Part shown: positions 35,743 through 44,609 of the stretch, piece after piece
Layout: each line of letters starts with the position of its first letter
Numbering within the stretch: position 1 is the stretch's first letter
Assembly: GCF_001941825.1 (NCBI RefSeq)
Contig: NZ_CP019038.1
Location: 744,001 to 808,000 of the forward strand
DNA from: Massilia putida
GTDB lineage: Bacteria > Pseudomonadota > Gammaproteobacteria > Burkholderiales > Burkholderiaceae_D
Length of the DNA: 64,000 bases
Direction of reading: 5' to 3'
The notes under the pieces: model-generated
Databases searched by the model: none
Told to the model about the DNA's origin: nothing
The model's input: the letters and a program-made list of their open reading frames with translations, nothing else
Program-made: the position numbers and the translations under genes

Positions 35743-37122
35743 ATGCCCCTCATCCAGCGCGCCGCCAGCCCGATCATCACCGAGATGCAGGTGATCCCCG
35801 TGGCCGGGCGCGACAGCATGCTGCTGAACCTGTGCGGCGCCCACGCGCCCTACTTCACCCGTATCCTCGTCCTCCTCAAGGACAACGCCGGCAACACCGG
35901 CATGGGCGAAGTGCCCGGCTCGAACGGCATCCTGCGCGCGCTGGAAAACCTCGTGCCGCTCGTCACGGGCACGGAGGTCGCGCGCCACAACCGCACGCTG
36001 AACGTGCTGCGCGCCGCGATTTCCGGCGTCAGCCACCGGGTCACGTCGAGCGCCGAGGAAGCCGTCATGAAGCAGCCGCACGAGATCAACCTGCGGCTGG
36101 AGAACGTCGTGACGGCCGTCGAAGCGGCGCTGCTCGACCTGCTGGGCCAGCACCTGGGCGTGCCGCTGTGCGAACTGCTCGGCAACGGCCAGCAGCGCAC
36201 GCACGTGACGATGCTGGCGTACCTGTTCTACATCGGCGACCGCACGCGCACCGATCTGCCATATGACGCAAACGAGGACGGCGCCTCGGCCAAGGACGGC
36301 TGGTACGAGGTGCGCAACGAGGAAACGTTGACGCCGGAGCGTATCGCCGACCTGGCATCGAGCGCCGTCGACAAATACGGCTTCCGCGACTTCAAGCTCA
36401 AGGGCGGCGTGATGCGGCCCGAGGACGAAGTGGCCGCCGTCGCGGCGATCAAGCGGCGTTTCCCGGATGTGCGCGCGACGCTCGATCCGAACGGCGCCTG
36501 GTCGCTGGAACAAGCCATTGCGGCCTGCAAGGGCCAGGGCCACGTGCTGGCGTATGCGGAAGACCCGTGCGGACCGGAAAACGGTTATTCGGGCCGCGAG
36601 ATCATGGCGGAATTCAAGCGCGCCACCGGCATCCGCACCGCGACGAACATGGTGGCCACCGACTGGCGCCAGATGGCCCATTCACACCTGCTGGGCGCCG
36701 TCGACATCCCGCTCGCCGACCCGCACTTCTGGACGATGCAGGGCTCCGTGCGCCTGGCGCAGCTGTGCCACGACTGGGGCCTGACCTGGGGCTCGCATTC
36801 GAACAACCACTTCGACGTGTCGCTGGCGATGTTCACGCACTGCGCCGCCGCCGCGCCGGGCGACATCACGGCCATCGACACCCACTGGATCTGGCAGGAA
36901 GGCCGCGAGCGTCTCACCAAGGAACCGCTGCGGATCATCGATGGGCAGGTCGCCGTGCCGGACGCGCCGGGCCTGGGCATCGCGCCCGACATGGCGCGCA
37001 TCGAGGAAGCGCACGCGCTGTACAAGAAAGTCGCGGCCGGCGCGCGCGACGACGCGATGGCGATGCGCTACCTCGTGCCCGGCTGGACCTACGATCCGAA
37101 GAAGCCGAGCTACGCCCGCTGA
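35743..37122 (+). CDS. gudD: D-glucarate dehydratase
   Basis: The protein has 459 residues from the ATG at 35743 (CAGGAG upstream). This enolase-superfamily enzyme converts D-glucarate to 5-keto-4-deoxy-glucarate. It matches E. coli GudD along its length: [38 protein letters not shown] (catalytic lysine), [29 protein letters not shown] and [19 protein letters not shown] (catalytic histidine). Placed opposite GH115, it fits disposal of glucuronic acid released from xylan after oxidation to glucarate. The uronate dehydrogenase needed for that step is not in the window. Confidence 0.94.
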   Translation: MPLIQRAASPIITEMQVIPVAGRDSMLLNLCGAHAPYFTRILVLLKDNAGNTGMGEVPGSNGILRALENLVPLVTGTEVARHNRTLNVLRAAISGVSHRVTSSAEEAVMKQPHEINLRLENVVTAVEAALLDLLGQHLGVPLCELLGNGQQRTHVTMLAYLFYIGDRTRTDLPYDANEDGASAKDGWYEVRNEETLTPERIADLASSAVDKYGFRDFKLKGGVMRPEDEVAAVAAIKRRFPDVRATLDPNGAWSLEQAIAACKGQGHVLAYAEDPCGPENGYSGREIMAEFKRATGIRTATNMVATDWRQMAHSHLLGAVDIPLADPHFWTMQGSVRLAQLCHDWGLTWGSHSNNHFDVSLAMFTHCAAAAPGDITAIDTHWIWQEGRERLTKEPLRIIDGQVAVPDAPGLGIAPDMARIEEAHALYKKVAAGARDDAMAMRYLVPGWTYDPKKPSYAR

Positions 37123-38027
37123 GTCTCCTCGGCCGGCCCGCCCGCGCACACGTCGAATACCCAGCGCCGCAGCCAGCGGTGCGCCGGATCGGCTTCCATG
37201 CGCGGGTGCCACATCATCGACACGGTGAGCAGCGGCGTCGCCACCGGCAGCTCGAACGTGTGCATGCCGTCGCGCAGCCGGGCCGTGTGGCGCTCGGGGA
37301 CGTTCGCGACGAGGTCGGACGCGCGCGCCAGCGCGAGGGCCGTGGCGAACGAGCCGACCAGTACCGCCACCGGCCGCTCCAGGCCCAGCGGCGCCAGCGC
37401 CGCGTCGATGGCGCCCCGCTCGCGGCCGCGGCGCGACACGGACACGTGGCGGCACGCCGCATACCGCGCCGGCGTGATGTCGCCGGCGGCGAGCGGATGC
37501 CCGGCCCGCACGGCGCCCACGAAGCGGTCGCGGAACAGCGCGCGCGTGCGGATCTCCGGCCCCGTCTCCTCGCCGATCACGCCGATCTCCAGGTCGATGA
37601 GCCCCTCGCGCAGCGGCGCGCTGTCCTTGTTCACCTTTTGCACGAAGCGCAGACGCGCGCCGGGCGCGTCGCGGTCCAGGCGCGCGAGCAGCGCCGGCCC
37701 ATAGTTTTCCACGAAGCCGTCCGTGACGCGCAGCGCGAACACGCGCGCGATCGTCGCCGGGTCGAGGTCATCGCAAGGACGCAGCATGCGCGTCGCTTCC
37801 TGCACGAGGCGGCCGGCCTCGTCGCGCAAGGCCAGCGCGCGCGGCGTGAGCACGAGGCCGCGGCCCGCGCGCACGAGCAGCGGGTCGCCGGTGACCTCGC
37901 GCAGCCGGGCCAGCGCGCGGCTCATCGCCGACGGGCTCAGTTTCAAGCGCCGCGCGGCGCCGGCCACGCTGCCTTCGGCCAGCAGCACGTCGAGGGTCAC
38001 GAGCAGGTTCAGGTCGGGCATCGTCAT
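37110..38027 (-). CDS. LysR-family transcriptional regulator
   Basis: The protein has about 305 residues (ATG at 38027, or 38021). The N-terminal winged helix is [59 protein letters not shown]. The effector domain follows. It is of the NodD/SyrM-like LysR subgroup that often controls efflux or catabolic genes. It is divergent from the MFS exporter 143 bp away, which it probably regulates. Its end overlaps the convergent gudD by 13 bp. Confidence 0.88.
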   Translation of the reverse strand: MTMPDLNLLVTLDVLLAEGSVAGAARRLKLSPSAMSRALARLREVTGDPLLVRAGRGLVLTPRALALRDEAGRLVQEATRMLRPCDDLDPATIARVFALRVTDGFVENYGPALLARLDRDAPGARLRFVQKVNKDSAPLREGLIDLEIGVIGEETGPEIRTRALFRDRFVGAVRAGHPLAAGDITPARYAACRHVSVSRRGRERGAIDAALAPLGLERPVAVLVGSFATALALARASDLVANVPERHTARLRDGMHTFELPVATPLLTVSMMWHPRMEADPAHRWLRRWVFDVCAGGPAEETQRA

Positions 38028-38170
38028 CCGCGCACGATAGCACAGCCGCATGCCGCCCGCGCGGGCAGCGCCGGCATGGCGCCGCGTGCACGGTGTCATT
38101 GCGTCCGGCGCGCCTTCCGCCGGCGCGGCGCATGGCCTAGTCTTCACGACATACCAGACCAGGAGCCGCC

Positions 38171-39520
38171 ATGCCGACGAAAGCCGCCACGCTGTCCCAT
38201 CCCGTTCCCGCGCGCACGGCGTTGCCCGGCCTCGCCCTGTGCGTGCTGCTGTCGTCGTTCGGCGCCAGCAGCGCCAACGTGGCGCTGCCCGCGCTGCAGC
38301 GCGCGTTCGGCGCGGGCTTCGCGGCCGTCCAATGGATCGTGCTGGCCTATCTGCTGGCCGCGACGGCCGCCGCCGTGGGCGCGGGCCGCCTGGGCGACAT
38401 GATCGGCCGGCGCCGCGTGCTGCTGGGCGGGATCGCACTGTTCGCGGCGGCGTCCGGCCTGTGCGCGCTGGCGCCCACGCTGCCGCTGCTCGCGGCCGGC
38501 CGCGCGCTGCAGGGGCTCGGCGCCGCCGTGATGCTCGCCCTCGGCATGGCGCTCGCCGCCGGCGGCCTGCAGCGGGGCGGAACGGGCAGCGCGATGGGCC
38601 TCCTGGGCAGCATGTCGGCCGTCGGCACGGCGCTCGGGCCGGCGCTGGGCGGGCTGTTGCTCGCGGGCCCGGGCTGGCGCGCGGTCTTCGCGGCGACGCT
38701 GCCGGCGGCGCTCGCCGCGTTCGTCCTCGTGCGGCGCGTGCCGGACGATGCGCCGGTCCCCACGGCGCGGCCGCCGTTCGACGCCGTGGGACTGCTGCTG
38801 CTGGTCGCCACGCTGCTCGCGTTCGCGCTGGCGGCCACCGGTGCGTCCGGGCGCGGCTGGCTGTCCGGCGCGGCCGTGGCGGGCGCCGTGCTGTTCGTGC
38901 GGATCGAGGCGCGGGTCGCAGCGCCGCTGGTGCCGCTCGTCCTGCTGCGCGACCGTGTGCTGGCCGGCGGCTTCGCCACGAGCGCGCTGGCGATGGCGCT
39001 GATGATGACGACGATGCTCGTCGGCCCGTTTTATCTCGGGCGTGCGCTGGGACTGACGCCGGGACAAGCCGGTCTTGCACTGGCGTGCGGTCCGCTCGTC
39101 GCGGCGCTGGCGGGCGTGCCGGCCGGGCGTCTCGTGGACCGGCGCGGCGCGCGCACGGCCGCGGCAAGCGGTCTCGCGGCGATGGCGTCGGGGTCCGGTG
39201 TGCTGGCGCTCGTGCCGGTACGGATGGGCGTCGCGGGCTGGATCGCGCCGCTGGCCGTGCTGACCGCCGGCTACGCCCTGTTCCAGGCGGCGAACAACAC
39301 GGCCGTGATGGAGGCGGTAGGCAGCACGCGGCGCGGCGTGGCCGCGGGGTTGCTGAACCTCGCGCGGCATGTCGGGCTGATCGCCGGGTCCGCGCTGCTG
39401 GGCGCCGCGTTCGCGGCCCACCCGCGCGGGACGGCGGCGGAGGTCGCGGCAGCAACCCATGCGACGTTCGCGCTCGCGACCTTGCTGCCGTTGCTGGCGC
39501 TGGGTGCGGCGCGCCGCTAG
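38171..39520 (+). CDS. MFS multidrug-type transporter (DHA2/EmrB-like)
   Basis: This 449-residue membrane protein has 12 or more hydrophobic helices. The motif-A loop is GRLGDMIGRRRVLLGG and motif C is GSMSAVGTALGPALGG. NVALPALQRAFGAGFAAVQWIVLAYLLAATAA is typical of the DHA2 drug:H+ antiporter family. The likely role is proton-driven export of a toxic small molecule. The divergent LysR gene suggests induction by a ligand. No membrane-fusion partner lies next to it. Confidence 0.87.
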   Translation: MPTKAATLSHPVPARTALPGLALCVLLSSFGASSANVALPALQRAFGAGFAAVQWIVLAYLLAATAAAVGAGRLGDMIGRRRVLLGGIALFAAASGLCALAPTLPLLAAGRALQGLGAAVMLALGMALAAGGLQRGGTGSAMGLLGSMSAVGTALGPALGGLLLAGPGWRAVFAATLPAALAAFVLVRRVPDDAPVPTARPPFDAVGLLLLVATLLAFALAATGASGRGWLSGAAVAGAVLFVRIEARVAAPLVPLVLLRDRVLAGGFATSALAMALMMTTMLVGPFYLGRALGLTPGQAGLALACGPLVAALAGVPAGRLVDRRGARTAAASGLAAMASGSGVLALVPVRMGVAGWIAPLAVLTAGYALFQAANNTAVMEAVGSTRRGVAAGLLNLARHVGLIAGSALLGAAFAAHPRGTAAEVAAATHATFALATLLPLLALGAARR

Positions 39521-39524
39521 CGCA

Positions 39525-41903
39525 TCAGACGGCCATCGAGCTCGGCACCTCGCATTGGAGGAATTTGTCGAACTCCGGCAAGGCCATCGGGCGGGCGAAC
39601 AGATAGCCCTGCGCTTCGTCGCAGCGGCAGTCGCGCAGCGTCTCCATCACCTCTTCCGTCTCGATGCCTTCCGCGACCACCTTCAGGCCGAGCGCATGCG
39701 CCATGTGGACCAGCGCGCCGACGAAGGCGTCGCCGTTCGCATCGAGGGACTGTTCGAGGAAGAACGAGCGGTCCAGCTTGAGCACGTCGACGGGAAAGCG
39801 CTTCAGGTACGACAGGCTCGAATAGCCCGTGCCGAAATCGTCCAGCGCGAGCTTCACGTCGAGCCGCTTGAGGCGCCGGAGCACGTCCACGGATTGTTCG
39901 GTGTCCTCGATCAGCGCGCTCTCCGTCAGCTCCAGTTCCAGCGCGCGCGCCGGGAAGCCGGACTCGCGCAGCGCCTGCTCCACCTCGGCGACGAGACCGG
40001 CCGTGCGCAGCTGGCGGGCCGACACGTTCACGGACACGTGCAGCGTCATCCCGTACTTGTCGCTCAGGTGCCTGCCCACGCGGCAGGCTTCGAACAGCAC
40101 CCAGCGGCCGATCGCCTCGATGTGGCCGCGCTCCTCCGCGATCGGGATGAATTCGAAGGGCGACACCTGGCCGAGGTCCGGATGCTTCCAGCGCAGCAGC
40201 ACTTCCACGCCGCGCAGGCGCAAGGTGCGCACGTCAACGCGGGGCTGGTAGTGGAGCTCGAACTGCCCGAGCTCCAGCGCGCGCCGCAGCGCCGCCTCGA
40301 TCTGCAGCCGGCGCCGCGCTTCCACGCTCATCTCCGGCTCGAAGAACTGGTACGAGCTTTCGCCCAGCGCCTTCGCCTTGTACATCGCGGTGTCCGCGTT
40401 CTGGAACAACAGGTCGGCCGTCGCGGCGTCCTGGCCGGACAGGCTGATGCCGATGGAGGCGCCCACGCACATCTCCAGGCCGTCGATGTAGAACGGGACG
40501 GTCAACGTCTTGAGCAGCCGTTGCGCGATGCCGGCGGCGGCGGCGCGGCCCGTGCAGTGGGCCGCGACGACGAATTCGTCGCCCCCCAGCCGCGCCACGA
40601 CGTCGCCCGGCCGCATACACGACTGCAGCCGCTGGCCCACCTGCTGCAGCAGCACGTCGCCGGCCGCGTGGCCCAGCGAATCGTTGACTTCCTTGAAGCG
40701 GTTCAGGTCGATGAACATCACGGTCGTCGCGGCCTGGCTGCGCGCCTGCGCGAGCATCGCCTTCAGGTGGTCGTTGAGCCATGCGCGGTTGGGCAGGCCC
40801 GTCAGATCGTCGCGCGTGGCCAGCTGTTCGAGGCGCTCCTCGGCGAGCTTGCGGTCGGAGATGTCGTGGAAGAACACCGACAGGCCGTCCTCGCGCGCAT
40901 ACACCCGGAGGCTGAGCCAGACGCCGGCCGGATCGTAGAACGCCTCGAACGACGCGTTCTCGCGCCGTTCCATGGCACGCCGGTAGACCCCGGCGATCTC
41001 CGTGCCGGCCAGCCCGGGCGCGATGTCCCACAACACATGGCCCGTCGACGTGCCCGGCTCGACGCCGGCAAACACCTCCGCCAGCGTGTTGGCGTAAGTG
41101 ATCTCCCATTTCCGGTTGACCGAGAAGAAGCCGTCCTCGATGCTTTCCAGGATCGTGCGCACGTGCGCATGCGCATGCTCGACCCGGTGCAGCATCTCCC
41201 GTTCGCGCGTGATGTCGCGCGACACGAGCACGGCGCCGAACACGGCGCCGGTGACGGGGTCCGCGACCTTGCGGACCTTCGTGCCGAGCGAGATGTAATG
41301 GCCGTCGCGATGCTGTTTGCGGACCTCGATGACCTCGTCGATGTCTTCGCCGGCCAGGATGCGCGCGAGCACCACCGACGCCGCCACCTGGTCGTCCGGA
41401 TGCAGGAAGCAGACGGCCGGCTGTCCCACCATCTCCGCCGCGGCGCGGCCAAGCACGGTCTCGTACGACGCCGACAAATGGATGTAGCGGCCGTCGATGC
41501 CGCAGTGCGCGATCAGGTCCATGCTGTGATCGACGATCAGGCGGTGCTCGGCCTCGCTCCTCAGTGCGCGGTCGAGCGTGGCCCTTTGTTCGGTGACGTC
41601 GGCGAAGGCGCCGCTGTAGCCGTCGCGGTGCGGCAGGCCGGACACGACGAGACGGCGCACGCCGGCAGCGCCGCATCCGATCTGGACCTCATGATGAAAC
41701 GGCGCGTGCCGTGCCATTGCATCCGCGACGCAGTGCGCGACGTCCGCCCCGTCGGCGGCGGCCCAACGGTGCAGCCAGTCCGGCAGGGACGATCCGCTCG
41801 TGAAAGGCGGCAGCAGATCCGGCCCATGGTCGACCGCGGACTTGCAGATGCCCTGCGTATCCGTGGTCCAGATGCTCGCGATGAACGATGTGGGCTGATG
41901 CAT
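39525..41903 (-). CDS. PAS-GGDEF-EAL cyclic-di-GMP signalling protein
   Basis: This 792-residue protein carries three PAS-like segments (residues about 30-120, 125-230 and 250-355). A GGDEF domain with the intact site RLGGDEF follows (about residue 437). Last is an EAL domain in which the signature reads VEVLLRWKHP (EVL variant), with DDFGTGYSSLSYLKRFPVDVLKLD and VVAEGIET intact. It is cytoplasmic, with no membrane helices. It could both make and degrade cyclic-di-GMP. The PAS domains probably sense redox or a ligand. The stop lies 4 bp from the convergent MFS stop. Confidence 0.88.
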   Translation of the reverse strand: MHQPTSFIASIWTTDTQGICKSAVDHGPDLLPPFTSGSSLPDWLHRWAAADGADVAHCVADAMARHAPFHHEVQIGCGAAGVRRLVVSGLPHRDGYSGAFADVTEQRATLDRALRSEAEHRLIVDHSMDLIAHCGIDGRYIHLSASYETVLGRAAAEMVGQPAVCFLHPDDQVAASVVLARILAGEDIDEVIEVRKQHRDGHYISLGTKVRKVADPVTGAVFGAVLVSRDITREREMLHRVEHAHAHVRTILESIEDGFFSVNRKWEITYANTLAEVFAGVEPGTSTGHVLWDIAPGLAGTEIAGVYRRAMERRENASFEAFYDPAGVWLSLRVYAREDGLSVFFHDISDRKLAEERLEQLATRDDLTGLPNRAWLNDHLKAMLAQARSQAATTVMFIDLNRFKEVNDSLGHAAGDVLLQQVGQRLQSCMRPGDVVARLGGDEFVVAAHCTGRAAAAGIAQRLLKTLTVPFYIDGLEMCVGASIGISLSGQDAATADLLFQNADTAMYKAKALGESSYQFFEPEMSVEARRRLQIEAALRRALELGQFELHYQPRVDVRTLRLRGVEVLLRWKHPDLGQVSPFEFIPIAEERGHIEAIGRWVLFEACRVGRHLSDKYGMTLHVSVNVSARQLRTAGLVAEVEQALRESGFPARALELELTESALIEDTEQSVDVLRRLKRLDVKLALDDFGTGYSSLSYLKRFPVDVLKLDRSFFLEQSLDANGDAFVGALVHMAHALGLKVVAEGIETEEVMETLRDCRCDEAQGYLFARPMALPEFDKFLQCEVPSSMAV

Positions 41904-42062
41904 GGGGTCTCGAAAAGTGGGAACCGAAGGTGTCTGCCGTCATTATGCGGCGAGACTATTGCCGTAGGAAAACTCCTACGTGTATTTGACGGGATTTGTT
42001 GCCCAGCTACAACTGAACCAGACGTGAGGGCGGTGCGGCGTGCGAGGAGGAAGAGGACGTGA

Positions 42063-42093
42063 GCGCGGGCCGGCCGCGTGGACCGGCCCGCGC
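42063..42093 (-). terminator. GC-rich hairpin after cheV
   Basis: GCGCGGGCCGG pairs with CCGGCCCGCGC (11 bp) just after the cheV stop. There is no T-run, so it may only slow polymerase or protect the mRNA end. Confidence 0.4.
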
Positions 42094-42104
42094 GGGGAAG
42101 CGGG

Positions 42105-43064
42105 TTACTGGCGCAGCAGCGTGCGCAGCGTGCGCGACAAGTCCTCGGCCGAGAACTTGGCGACGTAGGCGTCGGCGCGCACGTTCTTGACGTGTTCCTC
42201 GTTCGTCGTGCCGGACAGCGAGGAGTGGATCACGACCGGCATGTTGCCGAAGCGGGCGTTGGACTTGATGTTGCGGGTGAGCGTGAAGCCGTCCATTTCC
42301 GGCATTTCGAGGTCGGTCAGCACCAGCGCGACCTTGTCGTGCACCGTCTTGCCCTCGGCCTCCGCGGCTTCGGCGATGTGGTTCAGCTGGTCCCAGCACT
42401 CCTTGCCGCTCTTGGTCATCACGAACGGCAGGCCCATGGCGTCCAGGCCCTGCTCGATCAGCGCGCGCGCCACGACCGAATCGTCGGCCGCGAGAATCAC
42501 GGCGCCCGGCTTGAGTTTCATCTTGTTGCCGACGGCCTGTTCGATGTTCTCGGTGTGCGCGTCGGGGTTCAGGTTGCGCAGGATCGTCTCGACGTCCAGC
42601 ACCTGGGCCAGGCGGGCCGGCTGGCCGTCCGCCGCTTCCAGGCGCGCGATGCTCGTGACCATGCCGCTGCCGGCGCTCTTTTCGGCCGACATCACCTGCG
42701 TCCAGTCGAGGCGCACGATTTCTTCCACGCTCTCGACGGCGAATGCCTGCGTGGTGCGCGCGAATTCCGTCACCAGCATGATGTTCAGACCGGTCTTGGG
42801 CGTGACGCCGGCGATGCCCGGCAAGTCGAGGACCTGGATGATCTGGCCACGCAGATTGACCACGCCGAGGACGTGATCGGGCGCGCCGGCCACCTTGGTG
42901 ATCGTCGGCATGGCGACGATCTCGCGAATTTTAAAGACGTTGATGCCGAACAGCTCGCTGTGCTCGCCGCTGGCGTCGCCGCCGAGACGGAAGAGCAACA
43001 GCTCGAATTTGTTCGTGCCCGTGAGGTTGCTGCGCTCGTCGACTTCTTGCTGAACCGATTTCAT
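42105..43064 (-). CDS. cheV: chemotaxis protein CheV (CheW domain plus receiver)
   Basis: The protein has 319 residues from the ATG at 43064. The N-terminal CheW-like domain (residues 15-165; NKFELLLFRLGG, GVVNLRGQIIQVLDLPGI) couples receptors to CheA. The C-terminal receiver domain (about 185-310) has the phospho-acceptor in LVLTDLEMPEMDG and the lysine in AYVAKFS. It adjusts chemotaxis signalling. It stands alone, without other che genes, which is common for CheV. A 9-bp perfect hairpin sits directly upstream of the start. Confidence 0.92.
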   Translation of the reverse strand: MKSVQQEVDERSNLTGTNKFELLLFRLGGDASGEHSELFGINVFKIREIVAMPTITKVAGAPDHVLGVVNLRGQIIQVLDLPGIAGVTPKTGLNIMLVTEFARTTQAFAVESVEEIVRLDWTQVMSAEKSAGSGMVTSIARLEAADGQPARLAQVLDVETILRNLNPDAHTENIEQAVGNKMKLKPGAVILAADDSVVARALIEQGLDAMGLPFVMTKSGKECWDQLNHIAEAAEAEGKTVHDKVALVLTDLEMPEMDGFTLTRNIKSNARFGNMPVVIHSSLSGTTNEEHVKNVRADAYVAKFSAEDLSRTLRTLLRQ

Positions 43065-43070
43065 GTCCCA

Positions 43071-43095
43071 TCCCAAAAGGTTGATTCTTTTGGGA
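43071..43095 (-). promoter_or_regulatory. hairpin in the cheV leader covering the ribosome site
   Basis: TCCCAAAAG and CTTTTGGGA form a perfect 9-bp inverted repeat with a 7-nt loop. In the minus-strand mRNA the 3' arm ends in GGGA, 6 nt before the ATG, so it can sequester the GGGATGGG ribosome-binding region. It could control translation, or be a protein-binding operator. Confidence 0.5.
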
Positions 43096-43229
43096 AATTC
43101 TAGTCGTGAACCGTGTATCGGTGTAAAGACCAGCATGAATCTCCGTCACTTTTTGGCGATTTCGCACAAAAAAACCACACCCGTTTGACGAAATCGTAAC
43201 GCCCCGCCGGACCGCCAGCCGCTTTTCGC

Positions 43230-43515
43230 TCAGTGTCCCGTGTAAGGCAGACAACTGGTGCCGTTCTCCCTGGTGCCGACGAGGGCCGCGACGTTTTCCG
43301 GGCTGTCGCTGAACTTGACGGGCATGTGCGCGACGGTGGCCAGGTGCCGGTCCAGCACGGCCCTCAGAATGCGTGCCCGGTCGCGTCGGGCTCGCGGTGC
43401 GGGATGTCGACGTAGAACAGGTGGACCAATCCCGCCGGGGGTTGCCTTGATCAATCGTCACGCCCGGTCCGCGCGTACCGCTTACCGCGATTGTCACATC
43501 AACGGCCCCGCAAAC
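43230..43515 (-). pseudogene. degraded coding remnant with frameshifts
   Basis: Two frames with strong high-GC third positions join at about 43364-43369. One reads HLFYVDIPHREPDATGHAF and then TGA; the other continues LRAVLDRHLATVAHMPVKF and on to SCLPYTGH, with a stop at 43230. Inserting one C (TTC TGA to TTC CTG A) would fuse them. A further shift lies at a CCCCC run near 43437. No start codon serves the joined frame. The parent family is not recognised. Sequencing error is an alternative. Confidence 0.4.
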
Positions 43516-43517
43516 TT

Positions 43518-44495
43518 TCACACTTTGTCGCGTGGCGCCCCGGCGGCACCGGCCGCATCGACCTCGCGCAGCGCCTGCCGCGCCATCTCGAGAATCCCTT
43601 CGAACGATTTGGCCGCCGCGATGAAGCGCCCGTTGTGGCAAAAGCCCGCGTCCGGCACGCCGGTGACGGCCGCCAGGTCGGCATCGCGCAGGCCGGCCCA
43701 GGCCGCGGGCAGGTCGGCGCGCGCATCGAAACTCTCGGCACTGACCGGCACCGTGTGGATCATGTGGCGCTGCTCGGCCAGGCTGTAGCTGATGACGAAC
43801 AGGACTTTCGGCATTTCCTTGCGCACGACGGCCGTCCACGGCAGCGCCGCGTTCTTGAGGAACAGCACGCGGCCGCCCTCGAGCACCTCGGCGCGGCGCA
43901 CCTGATCGACGGCGAGCTGCGCGCCCACGCGGTATTTGACGGCGTTGATCATCAGGTCCGTCAGCAAATCCAGCACGCGGCGGAACTGCGCGTCGCGATA
44001 GGCTTCCGCCGCCGGGCCATAGCCCAGCCGCTGCTCGTCCATCCAGTTCGGGTTGAAGCCGGATACGATGGCGGACAGGCCATAGCTGCCCGGCGCGTTG
44101 CGGGCCGCGCCGACGTCGGACAGGTCGAGGTATTGCACGACGTCGGCATCGATCGCGTAGGCCATCTGCTGGGCGGCCTCGTCCGTCAGCTTGTAGCCCG
44201 CGTGCCGCTCGGCCAGCAGCGCGACGCAGCGCGCGCCGTATTCCCGCCACACGAGGCCGGCACTGGCATACGGCACCCCGCTGGCGCGGGCGCCGTCGAA
44301 ACCCTTCTGGTGGTGGTCGAAGCGGCCTTGCGCCGGATCCCACACGCCGCCCACGTCGATGGCGACGTCGGCCTTGGCGATTGACGCCGGGTCACGCGTG
44401 CGCACGAGGTCCGCCTCCGGGTACAACAACATCAGGACGGCCACCGCCCACGCATCGTCCGCGTGGAATTTGCCGCCATGGGTCACGATCAACAT
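43518..44495 (-). CDS. MYG1 family (UPF0160) protein, predicted exonuclease
   Basis: The protein has 325 residues from the ATG at 44495. THGGKFHADDAWAVAVL and FDHHQKGFD form the DHH-like metal site of the MYG1 family. MYG1 proteins are conserved from bacteria to humans, and the eukaryotic homologue is a 3'-5' RNA exonuclease. The bacterial role is not established. No signal peptide is present. GGAGCAAGC precedes the start. The gene is divergent from the second S51 peptidase. Confidence 0.85.
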   Translation of the reverse strand: MLIVTHGGKFHADDAWAVAVLMLLYPEADLVRTRDPASIAKADVAIDVGGVWDPAQGRFDHHQKGFDGARASGVPYASAGLVWREYGARCVALLAERHAGYKLTDEAAQQMAYAIDADVVQYLDLSDVGAARNAPGSYGLSAIVSGFNPNWMDEQRLGYGPAAEAYRDAQFRRVLDLLTDLMINAVKYRVGAQLAVDQVRRAEVLEGGRVLFLKNAALPWTAVVRKEMPKVLFVISYSLAEQRHMIHTVPVSAESFDARADLPAAWAGLRDADLAAVTGVPDAGFCHNGRFIAAAKSFEGILEMARQALREVDAAGAAGAPRDKV

Positions 44496-44609
44496 GCTTG
44501 CTCCAGTCTGAATATGCAAGCCCGATGATACCGGCTTTGGCGGCAACGCCGGGCACGGGTATCATGATGGGTGTTCCCAGCCGCCTCACACGACCTCGAA
44601 GGAAACGCC

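Noticed and set aside
37110..39455. 781-residue reading of the LysR gene
   Set aside because: The first 475 or so residues are an Arg/Pro-rich shadow of the MFS gene. The helix-turn-helix begins at MTMPDLNLL (38027), so only 37110-38027 is called.
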